A stretch of 64,000 bases of DNA from Diploptera punctata (GCA_030220185.1 JASPKZ010007531.1:62001-126000), one strand, 5' to 3'. Counted from the first letter of the stretch, positions 31,120 through 42,000 are shown. The notes: generated by a model from the letters alone, not told the origin. Numbers and translations are program-made.

Positions 31120-31440
31120 CCTTCTTCTTCTTCTTTTCCAGGATTAGGCCAATGCGACCTGTTCCAGTCTCAAGTCCATAGTTTCCTTGGCCGTCCCAAA
31201 GTTTCCATGAGGTTTGTAGGTGTTTATCGTTTTGGGTAATCTTGTATTGTCCATTCTGTCTAAATGTTATTTCCATCGGTGTTTGTGCTCTTCTAGTTTA
31301 TCGTGTATTGAAAATATCTCCAGTTCATTTTTTGTTGATTCATTATGTAGGCCCTAATCTATCCATGCGTGTACATCCTTTTACGGATCTTAAAACAATT
31401 TATTTCAGTGGCTTGAATGTGTGAGATTTTTTTAAGAGGC
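31120..31440 (-). mobile_element. LINE C-terminal relic
   Basis: Minus strand: RSVKGCTRMD, FQYTIN, KSTNTDGNN-like decayed frames, KTINTYKPHGNFG in a second frame, and DLRLEQVALA before a GAAGAAG tail. Related to the LINE at 1140-1535 (FLRSVKGCTKED). It ends where LINE family 1 ends, so one inserted next to the other. Confidence 0.75.
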
Positions 31441-31639
31441 CTACCCAAGATTCAGAATAAAAGAACAGGAACAGCCATAATTTTATAAAACCTGAGCTGA
31501 GTTTTTCTTCGAGTCTTTCGGAGAGTTCATCTTATGGTGCCGCACTTCATTTGATATCGGTTTAATTTATTATATATATTATTAGGCCTATATATTTCCT
31601 CTTCATAACTCCCATTTTTTTATTTTAATTCCTAAATAG

Positions 31640-31860
31640 CCTATGTGATCTCACTACAATATTTTATTGTTTCTCCAGTCTCCAAAATTAAATTTTGTTC
31701 TGGTTCACCAATTGATAATTTTTTTTTCATGTTCAAATTTAATCCCCATTTTTCATATTCTTCTATTAATTTTCTAGTCAAATATTCTAAATCTTCATAA
31801 TGTTGTGCAATTAACAATTGATCATCTGCAAAATGTAAGTTCTATAAAGTTTTGTTGTTT
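31640..31860 (-). pseudogene. LINE RT fragment with FADDQ active site
   Basis: Minus strand: LHFADDQLLIAQHYEDLEYL, TRKLIEEYEKWGLNLNMKKK, SIGEPEQNLILE. The FADD motif C and the EYEKWGLNLN block following it are textbook LINE RT. It is the family whose copy at 3777 starts at DDQ...QDPDD. Flanks are unreadable. Confidence 0.82.
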
Positions 31861-32365
31861 GAAACAGACTTTGTTAGTTATGATTAATTAAAATGTGAGA
31901 GGTTTAAATGGGACACCCTGTATATCTGGTTTACTCTAGATTTAACGAAAGAAATATAAAATGTATAAGATAGCAAAATAAAAAAAAATTAGGCCCCAAT
32001 AACATAAAACAAATTTAGTTTTGGAGAAAAATAAAATATTTAACAACAAATAGGCCAACTAGTAGGCCTATAAACGTGACTTAAAAGTGTAAAATGCGTG
32101 GCAACCTCTGGTGTATGTTGCCTGTATTCATTTGTCTTATGCAAATTCATTAAATAGCAATGAAATGAGTTATGCATACAGTAAATAAAACGGTAGAAAT
32201 AATCATGGTATTAAAATTTCAATACACTATGTTTTTTGTGTTGAAAATGAGAAAATCCCAGATTTGAATTTGGTACCGCCCGAATACGAGTCTTAAACAT
32301 TGCCGTTGAGCTAACTAACCCGGTTACAATAGTAGATCTTAAACATAGTCTACCTATAGGCCTAG
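31861..32365. other. Unassigned AT-rich DNA
   Basis: A possible tRNA-like arm near 32260-32330 (GATTTGAATTTGGTACCGCC, GAGCTAACTAACCCGG) is too weak to call. Otherwise empty. Confidence 0.35.
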
Positions 32366-32369
32366 ACCT

Positions 32370-33060
32370 ATTGTTAACCTTGACTATTTAACTCATGCCC
32401 CAAATGCGTGTCAATAACCAATCACGTTTAACTGAATTTTTTTTACAAACAATGACAGTCGGGTTCGCCTCGCTATTTATCGAATTTTGTTTACCAAAAT
32501 AATAAAGCTCCTCCTTTTTAATAATCTGAACAGGCCAGAGCATTATTTTGCAGTGACTGACTCTCCCACAAATACGTTGAATATAGCAAATAATGAACAG
32601 ATTCCTTCGAAATACACATTTGATAATTACGTGTTCAATAATTGAGTTTTTAAATAATGATTTTATCGAGTTGTATACTAAAAATATAAATTAATAACCT
32701 ATAGGCCTAATGCTTGTTATACTGTAGCTACATTTTTATGTGCTTCATTTTTTCTCCAATACGGTTCATTCTTACAACATTGCGATCTAGTGGGTTATCG
32801 CTGATTGCGATCCTATTTGGCAATAAATAATTTGTTCAAGTTGCAGTGAGTAAACATAACCACACATTTCTGATTTGTTTTCAAACGCCGCCGTTTATAT
32901 TAAATATATAAATATTATAAAATACCTGTAACTATATTTAAATAGTGATTTTTGAGCAAACAGCTTAATTTTATTCGTTAAATAGTCCTAACAAATGCTA
33001 CTCTTCATTTCTAAAACCTCTAGATAAATTGGAAATCATTTGTAGCATTACTTAAGATAA
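32370..33060 (+). repeat. Repeat R copy
   Basis: Begins TTGACTATTTAACTCATGCC, with ACCAATCACGTTTAACTG, ATTATTTTGCAGTGACTGAC, ACAGCTTAATTTTATTCG, and ends near CTCTAGATAAATTGGAAATC. Length about 690 bp. It is an empty site for the SINE in the copy at 58.8-59.8 kb. Confidence 0.8.
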
Positions 33061-33214
33061 CAAGTACGATATAGGCCTAGGCCTATAGTTTTTCTTACGC
33101 AATCTTTTTAACCCCTGACCGTTACTTTTTGTCTAATTTATTGTTTAAAAATAAACACGAAGAATTAAACGTGAACATACCTTTGTGGTCTCTAACTTAG
33201 CGACCAGCTCTAAA

Positions 33215-33590
33215 CATTTCCTTTTTTTCTTAAGCCCTTTCCTTCCCTGTTACGGGGTTAGGGCGCTCCCTAATGGGAACTTACTTACTAAGTTAATATA
33301 GTTTCTCTCGTTTACTCATAGATGTCAGCGAGTGATATGGCGTCGGCCTAGCATCTCGAGACAGCTAGTGGGTAACTAAGGTATTATCGGATGGGAAACG
33401 GTCGGTATATTTTGCACAGAGCCCTTTTTATTCAGGCTTTTGGTTATTTTATGAGCCTGAAATTTTTAGACTCGGGACCCAGAGGACTTGTTCCTTGGAT
33501 TATTTCATATTAAAAAATCTATCGACCACGGCCGGGTTTGAACCCGCGTCCCTGGGCACTAGAGGCACGGAAGATAACCACTAGTAGGCT
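33215..33590 (-). mobile_element. SINE E, diverged minus copy
   Basis: The right end is the tRNA-like head (GGTTTGAACCCGCGTCCC, ATAACCACTAG, read inverted), then AGGACTTGTTCCTTGG, CTCGGGACCC, TTATTCAGGCTTTTGG. The left end has a pyrimidine-rich stretch and AGGGCGCTCCCTAATGGGAA, matching the distal body of the copy at 33772. Confidence 0.78.
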
Positions 33591-33771
33591 ACTGATAATT
33601 TATGGAGAGCAGTTCCTTAAGTAAAATAGACTACTCATTTTCCTTACATCTACTACCTGTATACTTTCTAAGATGTCTACATATCTTGTATAAATCGTCC
33701 ACATTCGATGAAGCGGAAAGTGTGGAAGTTGAAATAATCCTTTAAATTAGCCTATTAAATTAATTGTATTG

Positions 33772-34170
33772 TATTGTAAGCTTATGTTTTCCCTTTACAG
33801 AGATTTAGGCGCTCTCCCCCTACAGGGAAGAATTTGAACCAGACTAATTTAGTTACACTTGTTTTCGTGTAGATGCCTTTTAAGTAGTACGTGGTCAGCG
33901 TTCCGCCTCATACTGACATCTAGGAAACCAAGGTAGTACTAGGACGTGAAAATTCGGTAAATTTTGCTTAGAGGCCTTTTCATTCAGGCTTAAGGATTTT
34001 TTACGAGCCTGAAAATCTTCAGATTCGGGACCCACTGCTTAAAGTCCCTCCCGGAGGACTTGCTCCTTGGATTTTTCCGTCCTAAAAATCCATCGACCAC
34101 GGCCGGCTTTGAACCCGCGACCCTCGGGACCAGAGGCAAGGAGCATAACCACTAGTCCACCACGGCCGAT
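33772..34170 (-). mobile_element. SINE E, near full-length minus copy
   Basis: Collinear with 60623-61026: TATGTTTTCCCTTTACAGAG, GCGCTCTCCCCCTACAGGGA, CAGCGTTCCGCCTCATACTG, CTCCCGGAGGACTTGCTCC. The tRNA-like head is at 34095-34168 (GGCTTTGAACCCGCGACCCT, ACTAGTCCACCACGGCC). The family consensus is thus about 395 bp, longer than SINE A. Confidence 0.88.
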
Positions 34171-34204
34171 TATTAAATTAATACTTTTGAAAAAATATAT
34201 TTTG

Positions 34205-34560
34205 TTAATGGACCAAAGAGAGATGAATAGACAGGCGAATGGGGAAGATTATATAACAGTGGGCTACGTTATTTTTACATTAAACTACATAAAATAAGGA
34301 CAGTTAAGTAGGCTAACGTAGACTGCTACGGGCAGGACGTGTGGCACGACTATGTGATGAAAGAGGGGCATGGAAGCTTTCTGTAGGAAAACAGAGGGGA
34401 AAACGCCCAGTTGGTAGACCACGAATGAAGTGAGAGAATAACATTATGATTTGAGGGAAGTAGATTAGGCCCTATACAAGAGATGATTGAAAAACATTGG
34501 CTGAGGATAGCTTACTAACGCACGGTTATGAATCTACGGGTTCGATTGTGCCAGCGAGTT
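34205..34560 (+). mobile_element. LINE family 1, degenerate 3' fragment
   Basis: DQREMNRQANGED, then frameshifted RTVK, VDCYGQDVWHDY, ENRGENAQLVDHE and MNLRVRLCQRVS-type residues in three frames. It ends at the familiar GTGCCAGCGAGTTAG. Older than most copies here. Confidence 0.78.
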
Positions 34561-34564
34561 AGTT

Positions 34565-34829
34565 ACTTTTAAGAACGATTATAGGGTTTTTTGGCTAATT
34601 TTTTTTTTTTTTCAAATGCCCCGGGTGGTCTTTCGACATTCCTGGTTTCTCTCCTGGCAATGGAGTAGCCTACTTGTAACTCACTTGTGAAGTTTGGGCG
34701 CCTGGAAGGCGGGGTTACGTTGCCCCGATGATATGATGGGTGATGATGATGATGATAATGGTGCGCCAGGAGAGTCCCTAATCCTAAGCTTAACCTAAGA
34801 TGAATATGAATGATGATGATTGCATGATG
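34565..34829. other. Low-complexity and unassigned DNA
   Basis: A T-run (34600-34613), GAT repeats near 34740 and 34810, and otherwise unrecognised sequence. May be a variant 3' body of the SINE C that follows. Confidence 0.35.
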
Positions 34830-35010
34830 ATTGCGATGGCCATATGATTTCGGGGACCGTTTGTGCCTTAAAGTTTTCCTGACATTTGTCTCACAGGCGA
34901 GGAAAAACCCTGATAAAAACCTCACCCAGAAAAAATGTCCCGACCGGGGATCGAACCCGGGCCCGCTGCGTGACAAGGCAGCACTCTACCCCGAGACCAC
35001 AGTTGTGGAC
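34830..35010 (-). mobile_element. SINE C, head and proximal body
   Basis: Inverted: GGGGACCGTTTGTGCC, AAAAACCTCACCC, the B-box region GGGGATCGAACCCGGGCC and CTGCGTGACAAGGCAGC, ending GGTCTCGGGG-like. The distal conserved body (CACCGGTGTGG) is missing. Confidence 0.85.
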
Positions 35011-35261
35011 TTGGCTAAAATATTCAAACTACTGATTTCTGGATTTAAGCTAGTTCTAACTTATTTGTTTTAGGTTGCAGTAGTGACTGTACGAGAGCAA
35101 TGACTTGCAAAGTAATACTTCTCGTTAGACTAAGAACTATTTTCCATTACAATTAGTAATGCCTATAAAATACAAATAACCAGACACTATAGGTTGCTGT
35201 ACCCGTCTCGGCTCAGTGATAATTGAGACCAAATGAACTTTTATGGCCTCTATAGAACAAT

Positions 35262-35767
35262 ATGGCCGATAGCGAAACATCTTTCTTAAGCGAAGCAAGT
35301 AATTCTAAAGACGGAAACACAATAACTCAATCAGTTCCTAAAAAGCCATCAGATTCATTTTCAATAGAAAAACTATTGTCTGTCAGATCTTCAGACATTT
35401 GTTTTCGAATCGGCGATGGAGATGAACAAGTGACAGAAGACCAATTTTTGCATTTCAACACAAGAATCGTTCATCAATACGAAGAAGCACAACAAGGAGT
35501 TTACAATAGGAGTTCGGAAGTGACGTCCATCGTAAGCGCTGATTCTTCGTCGGTGGGGTTACCCACTGGATACTGCGGGGAAGAACTTTACGAGGACGAG
35601 GATGAAGAAACTCTGCTAGAGGAAGATATGGATGACCTTGCATTGCAGTCTCCTGCGGAAGATTCTGAGAGTGCTTGTGTTGCGGAGAGAGCTGAAGTGG
35701 TGTCCACAACTCTCACTGGTGAAGCTGATCCTGAGACCAACAGTTCAGTATCCGAAGAACAGAAAGG
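35262..35767 (+). CDS. Candidate first coding exon of a host gene, acidic protein with Eh1-like motif
   Basis: The frame from ATG 35262 encodes about 168 residues up to a good splice donor: the reading ...SEEQK is followed by AAAG|GTAAGA at about 35766-35767. An in-frame TAG lies three codons upstream, and -3 is A, supporting this start. Composition is protein-like: Ser/Glu/Asp-rich, no repeats, no stops, GC3 unlike the flanks. Residues 33-39 are FSIEKLL, matching the Groucho-binding Eh1 pattern (F.I..LL) found near the N-terminus of many homeobox and other repressors. Residues about 108-135 are strongly acidic (ELYEDEDEETLLEEDMDDLA). No DNA-binding domain is encoded here; later exons would lie downstream, outside or unrecognised. 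I do not recognise the gene. Confidence 0.6.
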
Positions 35768-35936
35768 TAAGAAAGTCCATACTAACTATTACAATTTATA
35801 TTGTCATTTTAAACACTTATAGGCCTACTTCTGACATCAACCTGTTTTCCCATTCCATTGGACCCTCCTCGAAAACCTAAGTGGGAAGCTAGAAGCTATT
35901 TATTATAAATTTTCAGAATTAATATAAGCCTATATA

Positions 35937-36509
35937 CAGAGTGATTCAGAAATATGGCTATACGTTTGATCGCATTTTGTGACGAAAACATTATTATTAA
36001 AGGAAATATGATGTTATCATTGGAAAGGGAATCCTTCAAATTACAACAATAGAACAAAACAAAACTAATCACTGCTCACGTGCAGCTTGGCGGGTTGATT
36101 TTTGTGGGCTAGCGTCGAACACCTCCACAATTCTCTTCGTTGTTTCTGCATCCGTGCTAATGCGAGGCCTTCCAGGAGGTTCCATTTTCTGCATACTTCT
36201 CGTTTCCAGCAGTCGTTTTCTCCACTTCCCCACAGTCGACGGCTGCAATGCTACGTTAAACTTACGTCTTGCCCGTCTTGCGGCCTCACGATCATTAGCA
36301 TACGTTATTGTCCATGCAGCAATTGTAATTTGCTGTTGCATATTCAACGCCATTTTGACTAATGACGTAAGTTCTACACTGTTTTGTTTTATTCCGTTGT
36401 TGTAATTTGAATAATTGCCTTTCGAACGGTAATTTCATATTTCCTGTAATGGTAATATTTTCATCACACAACACGATCAAACGTATAGCCATATTTATGA
36501 CTCACCCCG
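35937..36509 (-). mobile_element. DNA transposon deletion derivative, about 115-bp inverted ends, TA target
   Basis: Left end CAGAGTGATTCAGAAATATG and the inverted right end CGGGGTGAGTCATAAATATG continue in parallel for about 115 bp (GGCTATACGTTTGATCG, GGAAATATGA, TTCAAATTACAACAA). TA flanks both sides (35935-35936, 36510-36511). It encodes only the N-terminal part of a transposase. At 573 bp, with everything after the DNA-binding region deleted, it can move only in trans. It abuts a pogo-like terminus sharing the same TA. Confidence 0.85.
36069..36353 (-). CDS. Truncated transposase, helix-turn-helix domain (DUF4817-like)
   Basis: 95 residues: MALNMQQQITIAAWTITYAN, DREAARRARRKFNVALQPST, VGKWRKRLLETRSMQKMEPP, GRPRISTDAETTKRIVEVFD, ending KSTRQAAREQ. 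The first half resembles the DUF4817/HTH that precedes many Tc1/mariner-type transposases; GRPR is the usual linker; the second half is the start of a second HTH (..SPQKSTRQAARE). The catalytic D,D,E region is absent. The frame is still open, so the deletion derivative is young. Family inferred from motif layout only. Confidence 0.7.
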   Translation of the reverse strand: MALNMQQQITIAAWTITYANDREAARRARRKFNVALQPSTVGKWRKRLLETRSMQKMEPPGRPRISTDAETTKRIVEVFDASPQKSTRQAAREQ

Positions 36510-37002
36510 TACAGTAAGAGCTCCTTATCCATGGTTTTGTTATTCGCGTTTTCATTATTCGCGGGTTGCGGTTAAAAGTTTCTTTATTCGCGGATCAAGT
36601 CGGTATATTAAGAGGATCAGTATCCTTTATTAACGTATCGGCAACTTTTTTTTTTTTTTTTACTGCAGGCAAGTGCCAAGGCAGCTTTTACAATGAGCGA
36701 TTCTAACCAAAGGGACAAATAAATATCAAAGTAAAACAAACCTTATTGCCAATAACTATAAAGTTCGTTGTTAAAAGCCGCCGCCGCCGTATCTCACGTG
36801 CCGCTATGTCTATAGATAAATGCCACGATCAGTGTTTCCTTGCTGCAACTTGCCATTCATTGCAATAATTTTGTTTGAATAACACGTGTGTCTTCTGCTT
36901 TGTTCCCAATTTATAATGTCGAGTGGAAGGAAAGAAAAATTAGTTCCGAAGCGGAAAAAAGTAGTGTTGCCGCTTAATGTAAAAATATAAATGATTGACC
37001 GT

Positions 37003-37005
<3 letters not shown>

Positions 37006-37077
<72 letters not shown>

Positions 37078-37264
37078 TATTTATTCTGGCAGAGTTAAGG
37101 CCATAAGGCCCTCTCTTCCACTCAACCAGCACAAATACAAATAAATATTCGACAAATATAGATATACACTATACTAATTATAAACAGTTAAAGATACAAT
37201 AAATGTAGCAATGTAAATGTCATGTACAAACAACATTTTATAGGGTAATAACAATAATGATACG

Positions 37265-37298
<34 letters not shown>

Positions 37299-37339
37299 GA
37301 ATAATAATATAAATATGATACATTATACGGGAAACACCA

Positions 37340-37383
<44 letters not shown>

Positions 37384-37850
37384 TACACTGGATAATAATG
37401 AAGTCGAGTTTAGAGCAAATATAAATTTAGATTTCTTTTAAAAGATGCCAATGTCCGGCAGCCCCTTATTTCTTGTGGTAGGGAATTCCAGTTCCGAGAA
37501 GTGGAGATGGTATATGGCATGGAGTGATGTGATGTCCTGTGTTGCGGTATATTAAGCAAGAGACTATGTTGTGATCTTGTGTTTAAGTTATGGTTTGAGG
37601 ATAGATACTGGAAACGGGATGATAAATAATTGGGAATCGAGGTATGTAGGATCTTAAATAGGAGAATTAGACAGTGCGATTTTCTTCTCTCTTTTAGATG
37701 TAGCCATGACAATTCGTGGAATAATGGAGAAATGTGATCGTATTTTCGAACATTAAATATGAATCTGATACACATATTATGGACACGCTGCAGTTTGTCC
37801 GACAGTCCGTCACTTATGTCAGTTACTAGAACGTCACAGTAGTCAAAATG
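37006..37850 (-). mobile_element. CR1/Jockey-type LINE, 5'-truncated, 6-bp TSD
   Basis: Inserted in the pogo-like relic between cgttta (37000-37005) and cgttta (37851-37856). The 3' end (plus-strand left) is (TAA)n at 37006-37073, followed on the minus strand by GGCCTTATGGCCTTAACTC and CAGAATAAA, a familiar insect LINE 3' end. Further TAA (37263-37298) and TA (37344-37381) runs lie in the 3' UTR. Confidence 0.9.
37410..37847 (-). pseudogene. LINE RT C-terminal domain (open)
   Basis: Minus strand from the truncation point: FDYCDVLVTDISDGLSDKLQ, RVHNMCIRFIFNVRKYDHIS, PLFHELSWLHLKERRKSHCL, LLFKILHTSIPNYLSSRF, RSQHSLLLNIPQHRT, SRNWNSLPQEIRGCRTLASF, KRNLNLYLL, stop. The Q..NMCIR.IF..R..DHISP, LLYKI, WNSLP and SFK..L blocks are the conserved thumb/C-terminal domain of CR1/Jockey-group RTs. 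No stop in about 145 codons, so a recent arrival; the upstream palm is absent. Confidence 0.9.
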
Positions 37851-38183
37851 CGTTTATACGCCTTGGCGAGTCGTTTACGTCTATATCACGATGTTCGATG
37901 TTAATGAATCAACTGTACGATTTAAAAACAAATTCGAAGATAAAATAAGGAATTTTATCGCTGAATTCACAGCTGAATACCATTCTGAATTGAAAGATCT
38001 TCTGAAAGCGGCAAAACAGGAAAAAATTACTAAGTTCTTTAAGCCCTTTCCTAAGCCTGATAATAATATTTAATAAAAACCTCAAAAATCTCTCATTAAT
38101 TTGATTTTATTTTGATAATTTTTATTTTATTTTTGAACCTTGGAACGTATCCCCTATAAGCTTAGGCCTATATCTATATAAAT

Positions 38184-38378
38184 AACACTGGTCAACATGA
38201 TTTTGGTCTCTCATGAGTACCAATAGTTGTACTTAATGCAGTTTTTTTATCGTGTTTTCATATGTATTTGGAATTTCCCCATCGTCCACATTTTTTTTAT
38301 TTCAATTTCAATTAATGGATTTAAATAATTATTTTTTTAATAAACGTTTTTTCGTCCATTTGTCCATTGTAAAATAAA
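38184..38378 (+). repeat. Repeat V, copy 2
   Basis: Collinear with 20449-20645, differing by short indels (the run around GTTTTCATATGTATTTGGAA is shortened). Class unknown. Confidence 0.75.
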
Positions 38379-38382
38379 ACCA

Positions 38383-38511
38383 AATGATCTAACTCAGGAG
38401 ATTTCAGCTATGGAAAAGAGATATCAAGGCAAATGTAATCCTAATATGCTGGCTGATTATTGTTGGACCATCAAGAGGGATGCTCCACAGCCGAAATATA
38501 ACAGAAAGTAG
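38383..38511 (+). pseudogene. Short ORF fragment, possibly from an unidentified repetitive element
   Basis: 43 codons: NDLTQEISAMEKRYQGKCNP, NMLADYCWTIKRDAPQPKYN, RK, stop. The YQGK..PNMLADYCW..KRD string looks like a conserved protein end I have seen in arthropod repeat-encoded proteins, but I cannot name the family. No start codon context. It follows repeat V directly, so both may belong to one element. Confidence 0.4.
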
Positions 38512-38744
38512 TAATTTCTTACTTTCTAGGAACGTCGGAATGTTCGAATATTGTGTAGTTACGAATGTAGAAAATATTAAAGTGTTTGAAATTATAAATT
38601 CCTGTCTCTCGGAAACCTTGCGTGATGGAGAAAAACCGATAACATATTTGAATTCAGGAGAAAAAATACTATCAGAATCACATATTTTTTTCTTTCTGAG
38701 ACAAAAAAAAAGTTTCTTTTTTCGTTGCTCAGTGTTATCATTCC

Positions 38745-38791
38745 ATATTCACGGTTACGAGTTCGTTAGTGCCAGTGAGTGAGTTAGAAAT
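38745..38791 (+). mobile_element. LINE family 1, 3' tip of about 40 bp
   Basis: ACGGTTACGAGTTCGTTAGT and GCCAGTGAGTGAGTTAG are the last bases of LINE family 1 and its tail. An extreme 5' truncation. Confidence 0.7.
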
Positions 38792-39069
38792 GAATTAGAC
38801 AAACACAGTTTCAGACATTTGTCTTAGTCTGCGATACCTTATTGCAGGAAACTTCTATGCTCATGTGTCTGATGTTAATAAGGTTCATTTAAGCGTTATG
38901 CTATTTGTCGGCTGTAGTTGTAATGAAATACAGCGAAGAAATTGAATCATATTGTTATATAATCTGGATATTCTTATTATTACAAAAAAAATATTATGAA
39001 ATTCTTAAGACCTTCACCAAACTATTTATTGTCAATGAATTCTCAATATCAGTACGTCTATAGGCTATA

Positions 39070-42000
39070 TGGATTTACTGCGAAGAATGTGTTGTTTTTT
39101 TAAGGCTTTTTCATTGCTCCTAGAGTTCTATATTTTCTCTTATAACATGAAATCTAAAAAAAAAATGTGTTTTTTCTTAATTTTTAGATGCATTTTATTG
39201 TTGTTTTTCGAAGGCTTTTTCATTGCTCCTACATTTCTTTCTTTCCATTATTGTAACATGAAATCTAAAAAAAAGTAGTGTTTTATTCTTAATTTGTAGA
39301 TGCATTTTACTGTTGTTTTTTGAAGGCTTTTTCATTGCTCCTAAGTTCTTTCTTTCCATTATTGTAACATGAAATCTAAAAAAAAGTAGTGTTTTATTCT
39401 TAATTTGTAGATGCATTTTACTGTTGTTTTTTGAAGGCTTTTTCATTGGCAGGCTTTTTCATTGCTCCTAGATTTCTTTCTTTCCATTATTGTAACATGA
39501 AATCTAAAAAAAGTAGTGTTTTATTCTTAATTTGTAGATGCATTTTACTGTTGTTTTTTGAAGGCTTTTTCATTGGCAGGCTTTTTCATTGCTCCTAGAT
39601 TTCTTTCTTTCCATTATTGTAACATGAAATCTAAAAAAAGTAGTGTTTTATTCTTAATTTGTAGCTAGATGCATTTTACCGTTGTTTTTTGAAGGCTTTT
39701 TCATTGGCAGGCTTTTTCATTGCTCCTAGATTTCTTTCTTTCCATTATTGTAACATGAAATCTAAAAAAAAGTAGTGTTTTATTCTTAATTTGTAGATGC
39801 ATTTTATTGTTGTTTTTTGAATGTATTTTCATTGCTCCTACATTTCTTTCTTTCCATTATTGTAACATGAAATCTAAAAAAAAGTAGTGTTTTATTCTTA
39901 ATTTGTAGATGCATTTTACTGTTGTTTTTTGAAGGCTTTTTCATTGCTCCTAAGTTCTTTCTTTCCATTATTGTAACATGAAATCTAAAAGAAAAGTAGT
40001 GTTTTATTCTTAATTTGTAGATGCATTTTACTGTTGTTTTTTGAAGGCTTTTTCATTGCTCCTAAGTTCTTTCTTTCCATTATTGTAACATGAAATCTAA
40101 AAAAAAGTAGTGTTTTATTCTTAATTTGTAGATGCATTTTACTGTTGTTTTTTGAAGGCTTTTTCATTGGCAGGCTTTTTCATTGCTCCTAGATTTCTTT
40201 CTTTCCATTATTGTAACATGAAATCTAAAAAAAGTAGTGTTTTATTCTTAATTTGTAGATGCATTTTACTGTTGTTTTTTGAAGGCTTTTTCATTGGCAG
40301 GCTTTTTCATTGCTCCTAGATTTCTTTCTTTCCATTATTGTAACATGAAATCTAAAAAAGTAGTGTTTTATTCTTAATTTGTAGCTAGATGCATTTTACT
40401 GTTGTTTTTTGAAGGCTTTTTCATTGGCAGGCTTTTTTATTGCTCCTAGATTTCTTTCTTTCCATTATTGTAACATGAAATCTAAAAAAAAGTAGTGTTT
40501 TATTCTTAATTTGTAGATGCATTTTATTGTTGTTTTTTGAAGGTTTTTTCATTGCTCCTACATTTCTTTCTTTCCATTATTGTAACATGAAATCTAAAAA
40601 AAAGTAGTGTTTTATTCTTAATTTGTAGCTAGATGCATTTTACTGTTGTTTTTTGAAGGCTTTTTCATTGCTCCTAAGTTCTTTCTTTCCATTATTGTAA
40701 CATGAAATCTAAAAAAAAAGTAGTGCTTTATTCTTAATTTGTAGATGCATTTTACTGTTGTTTTTTGAAGGCTTTTTCATTGGCAGGCTTTTTCATTGCT
40801 CCTAGATTTCTTTCTTTCCATTATTGTAACATGAAATCTAAAAAAAACGTAGTGTTTTATTCTTGATTTGTAGATGCATTTTATTGTTGTTTTTTGAAGG
40901 CTTTTTCATTGCTCCTAAAGTTCTTTCTTTCCATTATTGTAACATGAAATCTAAAAAAAAAGTAGTGTTTTATTCTTAATTTGTAGATGCATTTTACTGT
41001 TGTTTTTTGAAGGTATTTCATTGGCAGGCTTTTTCATTGCTCCTAGATTTCTTTCTTTCCATTATTGTAACATGAAATCTAAAAAAAAGTAGTGTTTTAT
41101 TCTTAATTTGTAGATGCATTTTATTGTTGTTTTTTGAAGGCTTTTTCATTGCTCCTAAAGTTCTTTCTTTCCATTATTGTAACATGAAATCTAAAAAAAA
41201 GTAGTGTTTTATTCTTAATTTGTAGATGCATTTTACTGTTGTTTTTTGAAGGCTTTTTCATTGGCAGGCTTTTTCATTGCTCCTAGATTTCTTTCTTTCC
41301 ATTATTGTAACATGAAATCTAAAAAAAGTAGTGTTTTATTCTTAATTTGTAGCTAGATGCATTTTACTGTTGTTTTTTGAAGGCTTTTTCATTGGCAGGC
41401 TTTTTCATTGCTCCTAGATTTCTTTCTTTCCATTATTGTAACATGAAATCTAAAAAAAGTAGTGTTTTATTCTTAATTTGTAGCTAGATGCATTTTACTG
41501 TTGTTTTTTGAAGGCTTTTTCATTGGCAGGCTTTTTCATTGCTCCTAGATTTCTTTCTTTCCATTATTGTAACATGAAATCTAAAAAAAAGTAGTGTTTT
41601 ATTCTTAATTTGTAGATGCATTTTATTGTTGTTTTTTGAAGGTTTTTTCATTGCTCCTACATTTCTTTCTTTCCATTATTGTAACATGAAATCTAAAAAA
41701 AAGTAGTGTTTTATTCTTAATTTGTAGATGCATTTTACTGTTGTTTTTTGAAGGCTTTTTCATTGCTCCTAAGTTCTTTCTTTCCATTATTGTAACATGA
41801 ATTCTAAAAAAAAAGTAGTGTTTTATTCTTAATTTGTAGATGCATTTTACTGTTGTTTTTTGAAGGCTTTTTCATTGCTCCTAAGTTCTTTCTTTCCATT
41901 ATTGTAACATGAAATCTAAAAAAAAAGTAGTGTTTTATTCTTAATTTGTAGATGCATTTTACTGTTGTTTTTTGAAGGCTTTTTCATTGGCAGGCTTTTT

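Larger units (their letters stand above)
36512..38160 (+). mobile_element. pogo/Tigger-like transposon relic
   Basis: The left end CAGTAAGAGCTCCTTATCCA follows TA. Subterminal repeats of TTATTCGCG match the terminal style of this family. From 36917 it encodes MSSGRKEKLVPKRKKVVLPL (a Tigger-like start), then MIDRL, and after a LINE insertion YALASRL, FDVNESTVRFKNKFEDKIRN (the HTH), then jumps to LLKAAKQEKITKFFKP. The catalytic domain is deleted. The right part ends near CTTGGAACGTATCCCC (38138-38153), the subterminal sequence of the other end. Confidence 0.75.

Noticed and set aside
32250..32335. tRNA-like sequence (GAGCTAACTAACCCGG...)
   Set aside because: Only one arm-like stretch; boxes A and B are not both present at proper spacing.
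39195..40167. Repeated minus-strand frames (MKKPSKNNSKMHLQIKNK...) as a tandem-repeat protein
   Set aside because: They arise because the satellite unit is a multiple of 3 bp; variable A-runs break the frame and codon-level conservation is absent.
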